This document shows, piece after piece, positions 10,937-22,284 of a stretch of 51,722 nt of DNA. This stretch comes from Cytidiella melzeri (Eukaryota > Basidiomycota > Agaricomycetes > Polyporales > Irpicaceae): positions 1 to 51,722 of the forward strand of contig JABYQR010000316.1 of NCBI GenBank assembly GCA_022592445.1, in the 5' to 3' direction. A program made the translations under genes and the position numbers. Position 1 is the stretch's first letter, and each line of letters begins with the position of its first letter. Below the pieces are notes generated by a model. It did not search any database, was not told where the DNA came from, and saw nothing but the letters and a program-made list of their open reading frames with translations.

Positions 10937-11827
10937 TCATACACACACAGTCAGACGGGAACACTGGCAAGGGGCACGTGAGTCTTGATGAGAGCACTCT
11001 GTCACAACAATGAATGACGCAGAGTCAAAGAAGTACTTAGGCTCTGGATGAGGCACCAGGTCTACCAACAAGTCCGGACTGCGTTGGCGCAATACCCTCT
11101 CCAAAGGGAGATGTTGAATGTGAGTAGTCTCCCCGAGGCAGAGTAGACGGGCGTTCAACTTTCGTGCCTCAGGATCTCTGCCTGACAATGTGAGCGGCGC
11201 TGCCGATTTTTGCAGAAGATATTCATTTGAGAAGAGAGCCCCGGTGGACAATAAATAGCTTGAAGCCTTCTCTTGGCTGAGCGAGGCCAACAGGAATGTG
11301 TTGGTTGTCCTAACTGGCCAACTGGGTTCTTCTGATATTTTTTGTATCGTCTCAGAGCGGTGCATCTGTGCTTTGTTGGCTGGTATTAGCAGAGCTCGAG
11401 AAATTACGGTATTCCTTACTTGAGGTCTTGGCCGCCACGCATGCCAGTGGGACCACGAAATGAAGCACATTTGGCCACCTGAGACCGGTCTCATAATTAA
11501 TTTTAGCTGGCGAATGAAAGCTGGGCTGGCCATACGAATGAAAGCCTCGAGGCTTTCGGGTATGAGTCCAGAGTCGAGGACATCCGTATTTTCACGACCA
11601 GTGGCAGAGCCTGGCTCGGTCGTGGCAGCGCGTTTGTATGTCTGAGACATACACAAGCTTCCATCCATGATATCATCGGGATCCTCCGAGCATTCCGAGT
11701 CCGAGGCGCCGACTCTTTCGTCCGACGATGTCGAGGATAACATACAAGTGAGGCCCTCGAGCGAGTATATAACGGCAGAGGTAATGTCGAGCCGTTCCTC
11801 ACCCAGCGCACAGTCTATTCCTCCCAC
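10937..11827 (-). CDS. uncharacterised 296-residue open reading frame
   Basis: This is a single uninterrupted frame of 296 codons, long by chance standards, with no domain I recognise. It contains an acidic serine-rich N-terminal part and a C-terminal part with LNARLLCLGETTHIQHLPLE. Its first codons lie only 53 bases from the ATG of the divergent opsin-related gene, so it covers that gene's promoter, including the TATA box at 11766-11772. A piece of about 55 bases at 20515-20580 resembles its 11140-11195 part, which suggests a repeated family with decayed members. It could be a lineage-specific gene, a relic or chance. Confidence 0.35.
   Translation of the reverse strand: MGGIDCALGEERLDITSAVIYSLEGLTCMLSSTSSDERVGASDSECSEDPDDIMDGSLCMSQTYKRAATTEPGSATGRENTDVLDSGLIPESLEAFIRMASPAFIRQLKLIMRPVSGGQMCFISWSHWHAWRPRPQVRNTVISRALLIPANKAQMHRSETIQKISEEPSWPVRTTNTFLLASLSQEKASSYLLSTGALFSNEYLLQKSAAPLTLSGRDPEARKLNARLLCLGETTHIQHLPLERVLRQRSPDLLVDLVPHPEPKYFFDSASFIVVTECSHQDSRAPCQCSRLTVCV
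11766..11772 (+). promoter_or_regulatory. TATA box of the opsin-related gene
   Basis: TATATAA lies about 110 bases upstream of the ATG at 11881, followed by a pyrimidine-rich leader just before the start. A strong TATA is common in inducible fungal genes. Confidence 0.55.
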
Positions 11828-11880
11828 TTCATCCCTCTCCCGCTCCCCTCTTCCGAGTCTCTAGTACTCCTACCACTCCA

Positions 11881-12873
11881 ATGGCCAACGACGCACTCAA
11901 CCTCAATCCTCCTGATGCCACCCTTCACATCAGCACTCACGGGTCAGACTGGCTATGGGCAGCCTTCTCCATCATGCTGTTCACCCTGCTGGTCTCTGTT
12001 GGTTTGAACTTCTTGGTCAGCCCGATTCTTTCATTCTTTCCGCACACTGTCCACTAAACTTGGATTGTTTAGCGTCCCCGTGGTACCCGCCTCTTCCACC
12101 AGTTGGCCATAATCATTCTCGCTACATCAAGTCTCGCATACTTCTCTATGGCATCTGATCTCGGTGCTACACCGATTGTCACCGAGTTCCGCGGCGACGG
12201 GGAGACCCGTCAGATATGGGTACGTCCTTCTCTCAAATGTAGCGATAGGATCTATACTCATATCACCGCTATACTCTATAGTACGTGAGGTACATCCAAT
12301 GGTTCCTCACATTCCCTCTCCTGCTTCTCTCCCTCCTCCTCACTACCGGTCTGTCCCTCTCCGACATCCTCACGACACTTTTCATGGCCATCTTCATCGT
12401 CGTATCCGGTCTCGTCGGAGCACTCGTCGAAAGCACCTACAAATGGGGTTTCTACTCCTTTGGATCTGTCGCACTCTTCTACGTCTGGTAAGTCTTGCAG
12501 TTCAACAGATTCCGTTCATTGCTAAATTCACCCGTCTAGGTACGTGCTTCTCTGGCACGCCCCCCGCACGACTTTTGCTGCCAATGGCGCTTTCCGTACC
12601 GGCTTCCGCATCTCCTCGTCGGTCTTCGCCTTCATGCTCCTCACCTACCCCATCTGCTGGGCCTTGGCTGAAGGCTCAAACGTCATTTCAGCCACATCTG
12701 AAATGATTTGGTATGGCATCCTCGATGTCATCACTGGCCCATTCTTCCTGCTTTTCTTCCTCTTCCAACTCAATGCTGTCGACTACTCTGCCTTTGGATT
12801 TACTTCCGGCAAGTATACCGATACAGCGGTGTCTGTTCGTCCTACGAAGGCTCAGGAGGCAGGAGCCGTTTGA
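11881..12873 (+). CDS. opsin-related protein without the retinal lysine (Hsp30/Yro2/Mrh1-like)
   Basis: This seven-helix membrane protein belongs to the microbial rhodopsin superfamily. The helix C segment reads RYIQWFLTFPLLLLSL, which aligns with bacteriorhodopsin RYADWLFTTPLLLLDL; the proton acceptor Asp85 is Gln and the donor Asp96 is Ser. In helix G, the segment ILDVITGPFFLLFF keeps the Asp212 equivalent, but the Schiff-base lysine four residues later is Gly. It should therefore neither bind retinal covalently nor pump protons. Fungal relatives are plasma-membrane proteins induced by heat, acid or starvation. Three short introns (near 12016-12072, 12219-12281 and 12489-12538) splice in frame, and the C-terminal tail is short and hydrophilic. 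Alignment to bacteriorhodopsin is from memory. Confidence 0.88.
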
Positions 12874-13305
12874 GCTACTCTGTCACAGTGGTCTTATGCG
12901 CTTCACGATCTTATATGACCATTTATAATCTGATGACCCACCTTTACTGTCACGCAAGCTACGCTCATGATTGCAATTACCCTAATCATTATTTTCACAC
13001 GCAGATAGAGTATGCTCAATTTGTGTCTCTAGTCAATAGCTCGTATTTGTAATTGCCTTGCATTGAGATGATAATACACCTGATTACAAGTCGCGATCTT
13101 GTTAAAATTTACAATGGTAACAAATGCGAGAAAGGAGACCGTTTATTTAACTACTACACTTTCTTATTCGGTCGATGACAAGTACAACTAAAACGTTCCC
13201 ACGATTTGTAAAGTGGGAATTGTCAATTTCTCTTAAATTACATCGCTACTCGGTCATCGCGAGTCCTGCCGTCGGACACTTTTTCTTTCTGGTCCCGGAT
13301 ACAAC
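12874..13305. other. intergenic region
   Basis: AT-rich 3' flank of the opsin-related gene and promoter of TIM50. No gene is seen. Confidence 0.6.
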
Positions 13306-15094
13306 ATGAATCTTGCGTCGTTGGTTCGAGCAAGTGTGCGCAGAGGTGTCCCAGCCTACTCGGTGAGGTCGTACGCCTCACGGCCACCGCCGCCTCCAAA
13401 GACACCACAGGGACCACTGCCAAGCAAGCAGACCTTTCCCGTCCCGCCAGAGTCCACCACAGAGCCGCAGGATGGGCCCATCTCTGCCAGTAAACCCCTC
13501 TCTGAACTCCCGAGCTTGGATTTCGCCCCAGGAGAGGGACCGCAATACGAGAGAACTGGTGCCAAGTCATCCAAGGATTCACTCTCCAGTATAGAGCGGA
13601 AACGACGATTTATGGGAAGAGTGTCAATGGCGATGCTTCTTCTGGGTGCTGGTGCTGCAACATGGTACTCCGGGAGGGAATGGGAGGAGGACGAGCTGAA
13701 GCAGCCGCGGATGGTACGGGTGACGTCTATTGCATAAAGCTCATGCTGACGAACTGTCGTGTACACAGAAAGTGGAAGATAATACGCGGTGGGGACGGAC
13801 GAAACAACGTTTTACTGGTCTATTTGGCGTAAGTATCTCAGAGTTTATCTTAAGTGCTGGAACTGACGATCCCCTGAAGACCTTCACTGAGCCGCTATGG
13901 ACTGAATTACTACCCCCGCCCTTGCCTCCTCCGCATCAAAAGCCATACACACTTCTTCTATCACTCGACGATCTTCTAATAACGTCAACATGGGATGTAA
14001 GTGTCATGGACATACAGCATTCGCTCAACCCTCTGAATGGACATCGTCTACGTAGCGTCAGTACGGTTGGAGGACGGCGAAGCGTCCTGGAGCAGATTAC
14101 TTCATTGCCTATCTCTCTCAGTTCTACGAAATAGTCCTGTTCACCACACAACAACACTATGTACGTCTCCCTTTGTCACCGCTCACAGGTCAGGTCTCAC
14201 GCTACACAGACTGCCACGCCGATAGTGGAGAAACTCGACCCATACCAGTTCTGGATACAGTACAGGTTGTTCCGAGATGCCACTCGGTCAGTCAACGGTC
14301 AACCAGTCAAAGTGCGTACATTCGTATGAGCGTAACTTTGCTACCTCACAGCAATCGCCGCAGGACTTGTCATATCTGAACCGAGACTTGTCAAAAGTCA
14401 TCCTATTAGACACCCATCCTGAACACGTCACTGCTCAACCTGAGAATGCCATCGTTATACCAAAATGGGACGGAAAACCTGGTGACAAGGGCTTGATATC
14501 CTTGATACCGTTCCTGGAATGTGCGTGTGTTCTATTTTGCGTTCCCCTCGTTGCGCTGACCGAAGGGTTTCTCGCATAGCTATCGCCATCTACAAGTCGC
14601 CGGACGTACGGCCAATATTGGAGGCGTATCGCGGTAAGAACATACCGCTGGAGTATGCGGCAAAAGAGGCAGAGGCCAAGCAGAAGCATATCGAGGAATG
14701 GGAGAAGAGTCACAAGGGCGTCGTCAGCGACTTCACCCTCAGTGGTTTGTTTGGAGGCTCCCCAGTATGTCTCGTTCTCCTGTGTGCATGTGCACCTCAC
14801 CACTACTGACACACCCATGTCTTGCAGTCCACTCCTACTGCACCTGGATCTAAAATTCCACTGACATATCTGGAGCAGAAGCGGCTTGAGGCACAACGCA
14901 TGTATCGCGAAGAACAGGCTTATATCGCTGCCAACAAGGCCAACTTTGACAAGCTGATCAAGGAAGAGCAGGAGGCTCTCGAAAAGCAGATGCCGAACAC
15001 ATTCCTTGGTGCTATGGGCGCTATTCTAGGACCACCTCCCCAACCTCCCACCACCGCGTCCTCCAACCCGCCCACTACCACCCGTAACCCATAA
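13306..15094 (+). CDS. TIM50: mitochondrial inner-membrane import translocase subunit Tim50
   Basis: This TIM23-complex receptor binds presequence proteins in the intermembrane space. The arginine-rich, acid-free N-terminus is a matrix targeting signal. A proline-rich stretch follows, then one membrane helix ([16 protein letters not shown]). The FCP1/HAD-like domain starts with [17 protein letters not shown]. After an intron it continues [20 protein letters not shown] and [12 protein letters not shown], then [18 protein letters not shown] and [20 protein letters not shown]. The aspartates of an active phosphatase (DxDxT) are replaced, as in other Tim50 proteins. The C-terminal helix is charged ([20 protein letters not shown]) and ends with a proline-rich tail. 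About seven introns splice in frame. Confidence 0.94.
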
Positions 15095-15262
15095 GACTAT
15101 GTTTGTCTGGATTCGAAAATCGCCCTCGTCGACTCCCTGCTCACACCAATATTATCAACCTGGACAAGTGTTGATTTTCGACTCGGTCGCATTATCTAAC
15201 CATACGTCGTATCCCATGCGCACTTGTCACCTTAATCACCTTAGAACTAATGAGGATGCTTT

Positions 15263-17043
15263 CTACCAGTACGTGCCATTGAGTAGCTGGCTGATTCCCT
15301 CGGCCCAGATGGTGTGGGCGGCGGCTGTAACGCAATGAAAGTGAGGACTGGCTGTCAACTTTCTAGCGAACCAAGAACTCGCACTTACCAGATGGATGGT
15401 AGTTGTTGCTGCTCAACGGGTAAGACAAATATCGGTCAGACAAGCGAATAACAGGTAATTCGGTAGACGCTGTTCTCACCCCCAAAAGTCACCCGTATTT
15501 CCGTACGAGGTGTTGTCGACGAAGCCGTACGTCGTTGGGCTGTTCAGCACGGTTGTGAATGCGGCATTCGAGTCCCAGACCCACGTCTTGGACTGTCCAG
15601 TTCGTAGTCGTCAGACCATCGTCTCAGATGTGAAGAAAATTGCTTACACCCGTGGACGTTGCGAAGGCGGCGACACGCTGGGCGAGCTTTGAGTTGAAGC
15701 CGGCGATGACGGTTTTCTCCGTAGCTTGAGCTGATGCGGATTGAGCGAGCATCTGTCGAGTGCGAGTGCAAGCTCAGACTATCTGCTCTTGCGGAAATTT
15801 AGTACACGTACGAGAGGGGAGCGGTCGATGGGAGGGACGTTGATGAACAGGAAATTGCGTCCGCCGATGTTGCTAAATAAATGGGTCTTTAGCTTGCTGA
15901 ATATCGTGCTGCGTCGCATTCTTACTACTAAAGAACCCGGACTTTAATCAGCCAGGGCAGGCGGGGTAGTGAGTTGAAGGAAAAAAAACGTACAAGCTTT
16001 TGGACGAGTGCAAAGTAAGCATCGAGAAGAGTATCAGAGAACCTGCACAGGGACGTTTAGTCCGATATCTTTGCATGGCGAGGTAGCGACGCAGTATACA
16101 TACGCGCTCCGGTCCCCGCTCTCATAGTACGAGTTGCCGATGTCGTTTATTCCAATCCAGACGGAGAACATTGTGTTGTCCGCCCGCCATGGCACAGCTG
16201 CCGAAGGCGTCGAAACAGAAGAGCTGAGGAATTCGTTGACCTGGTCAGTGAGGGAGAGGACAGTGGGCTCATATGGTGTGACAAGGGACGCGTCGATGGT
16301 CGCGCCGCCGTATGCATAGTTGTACGTTAAGATTACGGAGCGGTTGAACTGGACTGTGGAGAGGTCTATCCAGTTGACACCCCCTACGGCAGTGTATCCC
16401 TGTACGATACATCAGCTGTGGCTATAATATGCGAGATCATAAAAAGGTCTTACTGGGTATGGAGGATTTCCTAGTGGGTTACCGACGCTGGGTTGGGTTC
16501 CATTCAAGGTGAAACCAGTTTGCGTGTACGAGTCTCCGCTATAACGGGGGAATGAGTATGCGACCATAATCTCGGGACTTGATCGACTCACAAACTGAAC
16601 CAGTAGTTGATCTTGGTGTTGATGGGAGGAGTTGGCTGTGCTGGTAAAGAAGTGACGGTTGAAGGAGCAGTGGTGGGAGTACTAGCGACCGTCGTTGTCG
16701 CTTGCAAGCATTGAGAATAATCTGCACAATGTTACTGAGTAGATATACCGTGGTAAATCTGAGGACACCTCACAGTCGTTCAACTTTGTGCAAGTTAATC
16801 TGCGTAACAACGGCGATGAGTGGGCGGCACAAGCCTGACGACTACAGGCACCTACCCTGTGGTACACTGGGTAAGGCCAGTCCACCCAATGCCACCACCT
16901 GCATCGCAGAAAAGGCCACATTTAACGGGGTGCTGTTCCTCAAGAAAGCATTACGTACATTGCTGCCATTCGGTCTGTTGTGCAATACTTTGGCCGACGA
17001 GGGCGCACCACAGTACGCCAAAGACGAAGATCAGGTTTGCCAT
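15263..17043 (-). CDS. secreted carbohydrate esterase family 16 protein with N-terminal CBM1
   Basis: The start ATG at 17043-17041 opens a signal peptide ([18 protein letters not shown]). Three tiny exons then build a fungal cellulose-binding module: [25 protein letters not shown] and YYSQCLQ. A Thr/Pro/Ser linker follows. The GDSL hydrolase domain has [16 protein letters not shown] (block I with the nucleophile serine), [14 protein letters not shown] (block III, with the oxyanion Asn) and GNNYHPS (block V, with the catalytic His). CE16 enzymes remove acetyl groups from xylo-oligosaccharides; the CBM1 would hold the enzyme on plant cell walls. The position three before the catalytic His, usually Asp in GDSL enzymes, reads Asn here. 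Stop TAG at 15263-15265 follows [10 protein letters not shown]. About ten short introns were traced, several directly from splice sites. Confidence 0.9.
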
Positions 17044-17887
17044 CGCTGTTATGACCGAAAGCGTGTCCTGCTGGAGGCAAGCTGTTCACTGCTGGGTTCA
17101 TATAAGTAAGATTCGTCAGCCGAATTGTGACACACTGCCATTCGGCAAGGTTGCGGACCATACTCGGGTGGCCTGTGCTGACCATTTGAACTGCGCGAAG
17201 GCCGTTCTCGTGGCCTTGACAGCTTGGGCTAAGGTGACAGTTCAATGAGAGTGCCGGAAATGTACCGCGGCGAGACTGTGCTGAGTCAGACACATATAGA
17301 CTGAAAGGATGAGATGAGTCGTAGCTGTGAGGTATCCAAGAATGACTCACTTAGTAAGTACCCTTGCTGGAATATAGTCGGTCTGGCGTACGAGATCAGA
17401 ACGCTATTGGTATACAACCGTTAAGGAGGGTAGAATGTCCGGTGATGTGGACGATGGGCTCTCATGTTTAATCATATGCATGAAGGGTCTTCTGGTGTGA
17501 CTATGTCGGCTGCAAGTCGGATGCTGGTAAGCAACCTACGCGGGCGAAGGGCTAGAGGTCTACTAGGTGGAAAACCGGATATTTTGCGGGTCATACAAGT
17601 AAACAGCGCGTAATGTTCCCTCAAATTTGACCGAACACCTCTGGTTGAGAAATAAGGTAGCGTACGCTGCGTGCGGGAATCTCATCCAGTAACTTACAGA
17701 AATAGTAGATGTTTTTCCAGCTGCAGTGGCAACGGTTCAACTTGAAGAATCAAGTTGAAGGCTTTGTGAATAAACGGGCTCGGGCCGAATTTGCCAAGTG
17801 ATTACCGCCCGGACCCGTATAGTTGTTCTATCGCGCCACTGCAGTGAACTTGACGTTCAATAGCAGACAATCATCACTACTCGAAAC
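17044..17887. other. intergenic region with divergent promoters
   Basis: It separates the CE16 gene and the zinc-finger gene, which are transcribed away from each other. No coding sequence or RNA gene is recognised. Confidence 0.6.
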
Positions 17888-20129
17888 ATGCTTACTCCTT
17901 CCACAGGCTATCGCTGCAACTGGATGGGATGTCCTGAATCATTTGTGGATCCGCCATTACTGCACGCTCATCTTCTTGAAACTCATTTCGAGCCGAAAAC
18001 ATTCCAAGCCCAGTGCCGAGTCGCTGGTGGACGCTGGGAGGATTGGAGGAGAACTCACGATGTAGACTACAGTGTGGCTACAGGTGAATACGCTTCTGGA
18101 TCTTCCAGCGCATGTGCAGTGATTACTGTTCTTTAGACAGCTGGGTGGCTGCCGTCCCTAACAATTGCGACGACGACGACGACAGCACACTAGAGCTATC
18201 TCAAGAATACCCCTCGGGATATGGCACTGCGCCTCAGAAGCGTGTCGGCAGCAATACACCGTCACCGTCTCGCCAAGCATCGTACTCGCCCGATGTTGCC
18301 AACAATAGCTCATTCTCATTCTCCGGCTTCAGTGGCCTGAATACACCCAACCGAGCACAAAACTCTGCTGGCTACATGGGCCCCTCTCCATCGTTGAGCA
18401 ATCTTGTTCGCAGATCGCAAATTCTCTCCTTTCCGCCGAGTCCTCAGTCATGTTCTCACTCCCCACCGTTCACGTTTGATGATGGCCCACCCAAGAAAAG
18501 ACGTCGAATATCGCTCAATGCAACTCTCACCCCGAGCATGGACGACAAGCAGGATGAATCGATTAGAGTCGAATCGAAACCATCTTCGTTCGAGGATGAC
18601 CAAGATCAGGATAACGACCTGGGAGAAGACGACAGTTTTCCAGAGTTTCTGCCATCCGACGACAAGCAGGATGAGTCGATGAGGGTCAAACCGAAAACCT
18701 CTTCGTTCGAGGATGACAAGGATAAGGACAACGACCTAGGAGAAGACGATAGTTTCCCAGAGTTTCTGCCATCCGACGACAAGCAGGATGAGTCGACGAG
18801 GGTCAAACCGAAAACCTCTTCGTTCGAGGATGACGAAGATCAGGATAACGACCTAGGAGAAGACGACAGTTTCCCAGAGTTTCTGCCATCCGACGACATT
18901 GTCCTAGAGGCTCTTTCATCTCACGAGAACGGCTTGCATGGATTACCGCCTGGTACCGATATTGACCCTTGCCACCACTCGCGTCGTGATTCTTCTGTTA
19001 CCTCGACGAACTCGTCAGAAATTGTGCAATTCCAGCTCTCCCAAACCCATATTTCGAATGCGAATTCCCCCCTTGGCTCTCTCGCAGGTCGGATTTTTCG
19101 TGAGCCGGATTATCCACCCCTCAAGCTCGATACTCCAGTAAACTTAGACGATTCGCTTACTGAACCCGAGACACAATCTCAGGAAGGCAAGCCCACCATA
19201 AATCCCGTAGTCGTTGAGCAGCATGTAGCTCCTCCTGTCACAAGGGCGGACGGTCTACATCATGCACAGGACGAAGAGCGAGAGAACATACTCAAGTTTT
19301 CCCCTAGAGGTGGAACTCTTGCAACTGCTCAACCATTTCAACCACCGACCCCGCCTCGTTCTCGAGCACTGCGCTCTAGTTCACAAACAAATGTGCCTGT
19401 ATCCCAGCCGCAAGTCGACGCCCATGCCGCAGTGCAGCAGACAGAGTCAGCGCTGGAGCCAGAGCCAGAGCCAATGCCCAGGCGTAGTTCTCGGTTACGC
19501 TCATCTACTCCAGCACCTGCTGTACCGGTTGGACAACGGTCTGCTTCGAAACCGCGGTCTCTGTTGCGTTCCACTCGGGCGCCTTCTGTAGCAGCTGAAG
19601 AAAAGGCTGCCTCGAAACCGTGGTCACGATCGCGATCTCTACCAACCTCAATCACCAAAGGGAAGAGGGCCGCAAAGGGGAAGCAGGCTCTAAATGTTAA
19701 TATCGATACTATCAACGAGCGTAATGAAGGGACCGATTCCCAAGACCTCTGGCAGGAGTCACCTGAATTGAACATTGCTCGTGCGACTGGAGGTGCTGGT
19801 TCAAATGGTGCGCCCTTTCTCCGCAGAGGAGGTTCCGGTGTTTTGTTTACTCACTTGACACGCTAGGCAACGGGGAGAGGCTCCAAGTTTCGACGGACCA
19901 GACGTCGATGCCTGCGCCAGAGACGGTTACGCCAAGGTCTGAAATTCAATCTAACCGTGTACAGCAGCCGCCATATTCTGCTTTCGAGCAGCAAAGTCTT
20001 ACCGGTGCTCAGGATGTCGAAAATCAACCGAACGAGACGACTGAGTCACCAGACATCGGTGGTTTTTCGCAGCTGCAGTTGTTGACTCAAGCACCGTACT
20101 CGTATTCCAGTCAGGATCTTTCAGCGTAG
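17888..20129 (+). CDS. C2H2 zinc-finger protein with three acidic 39-residue repeats
   Basis: The first exon encodes one C2H2-like finger near the N-terminus: Cys-x4-Cys-x12-His-x4-His in YRCNWMGCPESF and the following HAHLLETH. An intron (about 18086-18137) joins ACA-G to ACAGC in frame. The long second exon is low-complexity, rich in Ser, Pro, Asp and Glu. It holds three 117-base tandem units at 18541-18891, each starting DDKQDES and ending SFPEFLPS. A basic Ser/Arg part (PRRSSRLRSS) follows. A 59-base intron (19808-19866) skips an in-frame stop and leads to a C-terminal exon ending at 20129. The likely role is a nuclear regulatory protein, but one finger is weak evidence for DNA binding. 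Confidence 0.75.
18541..18891 (+). repeat. three tandem 117-base coding repeats
   Basis: Units begin at 18541, 18658 and 18775, each exactly 117 bases (39 codons), with about ten or more differences between copies, many of them silent. They encode strongly acidic blocks within the zinc-finger protein. Confidence 0.9.
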
Positions 20130-22015
20130 GCCAGCGCTGAGAAGCCTGTTTTCCGCCCCTACGGCTAGCGAGGGTCGTGTTTGGAGGAGCCTTACCGCGT
20201 ATCTTACGCTACCTGATCTAATTGGACAAACTAGCTATAGAGCCTAGAAACGACTCGTGTATTTTATCGATCAGATACAAATCTGGTCTACCAAGTCCAG
20301 AGGCCTGGAATAAGAGCCACCGTTGTTCGGCAGTCTTGTGCTCAACGAAATGCGTCTCAACTAGGTAATAAAGGATAGCGCAGGACTCCCTGCAATAGTT
20401 CGGTCAGATGTATTTTTAGTATTGCTGGTACGGTATCTCGAACCAGGCAGCGAAGTCATTGCATCGAGATGCGTTCGTTGGGGTTGGAATTGGCGTGCGA
20501 CAGTGGTTCCTTCTGCTTAGTCTTCCCGAGGTAAGGGGACGAAATTCTTAAACCTTCGCGCCTCAGGATCTCATGAAATTGTACATGTTTGAGCTTCTGC
20601 TCCCATTTTCTTGAGGTTGAGGAAAACTTCCTCGTACGTCAGACATAGCTCTGAAAGTGACTTTCCTGAAACTCGAAACCTGCCTTGAATTAGCAGGGGT
20701 AAGTACATATCCTTCAAGCTCAGAGGCTCAATGCCCGCAGCGAATCAGCGGTCTCAATGTCGGGTGCGGTAAAGGATTTCGTCGGTCACCTACGGATGCT
20801 GGCTATTTGACTGGTTCATTCGTTGCTCTACAGTCTCTGCGAGCAAAAGAAGCGGCGTTAGCGGCGGATGATCTACAGAACCGTAACCCACGACAATTTG
20901 AAGACGAACACCACGGAAGATTGTGACTTGCTTTGTCACGCACAACTGTATCTTGTGAACTACCGAGGAATTTGGTCGTTGTCGAGTTGAGAAACTCCGG
21001 TGCATGTACCTCGAATATTATGGACCGGTTAGCCCATTCACTGCACCAAGAGCGAAACATGATACCACAGGAATCAAAGGCACTTCGAGGGACGGTAGTC
21101 TATTCCTCCGTCCGAGTCAAGATAGTGTGTCTGCAACCTACTAGCGAACCTCATCGACAGGTCATCCTGTACGAAGAGATCATCGTGCTGTTTTTATGTG
21201 CAGAAGGCTGCTGACAGCTGACCATTACTCGTGTCTATGAACAAAGCCAATCCTACTGGCTAATTTCGCACATCTCAGCGCCCCCCATCCCCGCCTACGG
21301 TAAAGATGCACACTCACAGTTTATTTAAACCTCATGGATGAGACTTCAACCATCTCCGGGTAACGCTGGGCATCGGGCATGCCGTTGACTCTCCCTTGTC
21401 GCTTGTTTGCTCATACATGTGCGCACAGCAGACATAGAGCTCGCGCATCTGTTTTGAACACTTTTCTGGCGCGTAGGTATTCATGTTCAAGCATGTTTGT
21501 AAAGAGCACGCTATAAATGCTTGTATGTCATGAAGAATGTTATAGCTTGGCTATCATTGTATGCACATACCTTGGGTTTGGCAAGCTGCCTCAGACCTAG
21601 ATGGTGACTACCAGCGTCGAGCGAGAGGTTAATGTTAGTCCAAGCTGGTGTATAGAAGTGTACCTTGCTGCTCATTCGGAATCGGTTGTTTGAAAATTTG
21701 ATTCTGTGAGTAAGTCGATGTAGAGAGCATCGTTGGTTCCCAAGCGAGTATGCGTACGGCGGCTGAGTTGAAGTGGAGCTCGCGCAAGGACTGATTTGCC
21801 GACGGCTGTTTCCTGCCTCATTAGGAAAGTCAGGCTAGACGTAGGCAGGCCAAATTGATTTTTTTTACCGCGCAGCGGAAATTTCGTAGAAGTATACAGT
21901 AAACCCAGCAAGGGTTAGCACAGTGCTCGGACTCACAGCAGATAGGTAAAAGGCCTTTCATGATAAATACCCACGGGTATAAATATCAATACGGTGCATA
22001 ATACTTGTCGCTACC
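20130..22015. other. gene-poor region with a relic
   Basis: No convincing gene was found on either strand. Short frames at 20657-20926 (plus) and 20790-21005 (minus) carry no domain I know. At 20515-20580 lies a short degenerate copy of the sequence around 11140-11195, which belongs to the 296-codon ORF; the frame is broken there by small deletions. Confidence 0.45.
21978..21985 (+). promoter_or_regulatory. TATA box upstream of the small gene at 22016
   Basis: TATAAATA sits about 30 bases ahead of the ATG at 22016, a suitable distance for a very short leader. Confidence 0.4.
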
Positions 22016-22278
22016 ATGAACGGAATTCCGCATCAGAGCCCGCTAGTTGCTGACTCAGATGAAGGTCAAGGGCCCAGAAATCCCCGGCGTATCTCCTCGC
22101 TCCAGCCAGCCACAAGGAGTCCAACAACGCCAGATTCTGAAGATCCCAAAGCTGACATCCGGACGCGGGAGTTGTTTGCTGAAAGAGCGCGCTGTAAGTA
22201 CGGTTTATGTCATACTAACCCAAACACAATTACGTACTGCAAGTAGTGCGGCCCAGACGAGTATCTCCCTCGAGATAG
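22016..22278 (+). CDS. small predicted protein, about 71 residues, two exons
   Basis: The ATG follows a TATA box. The first exon encodes about 59 residues rich in Pro, Ser, Arg and Asp. It ends at a perfect donor GTAAGT (22195-22200). A branch-like CTAAC and an acceptor at 22242-22245 follow, and the spliced frame adds LVRPRRVSPSR before a TAG at 22276-22278. It ends six bases before the stop of the converging minus-strand gene. No homology is recognised; the splice signals and TATA are the only support. Confidence 0.35.
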
Positions 22279-22284
22279 CTTGAG

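Noticed and set aside
11881..12873. Light-driven proton pump or sensory rhodopsin
   Set aside because: The Schiff-base lysine and both proton-transfer aspartates are replaced.
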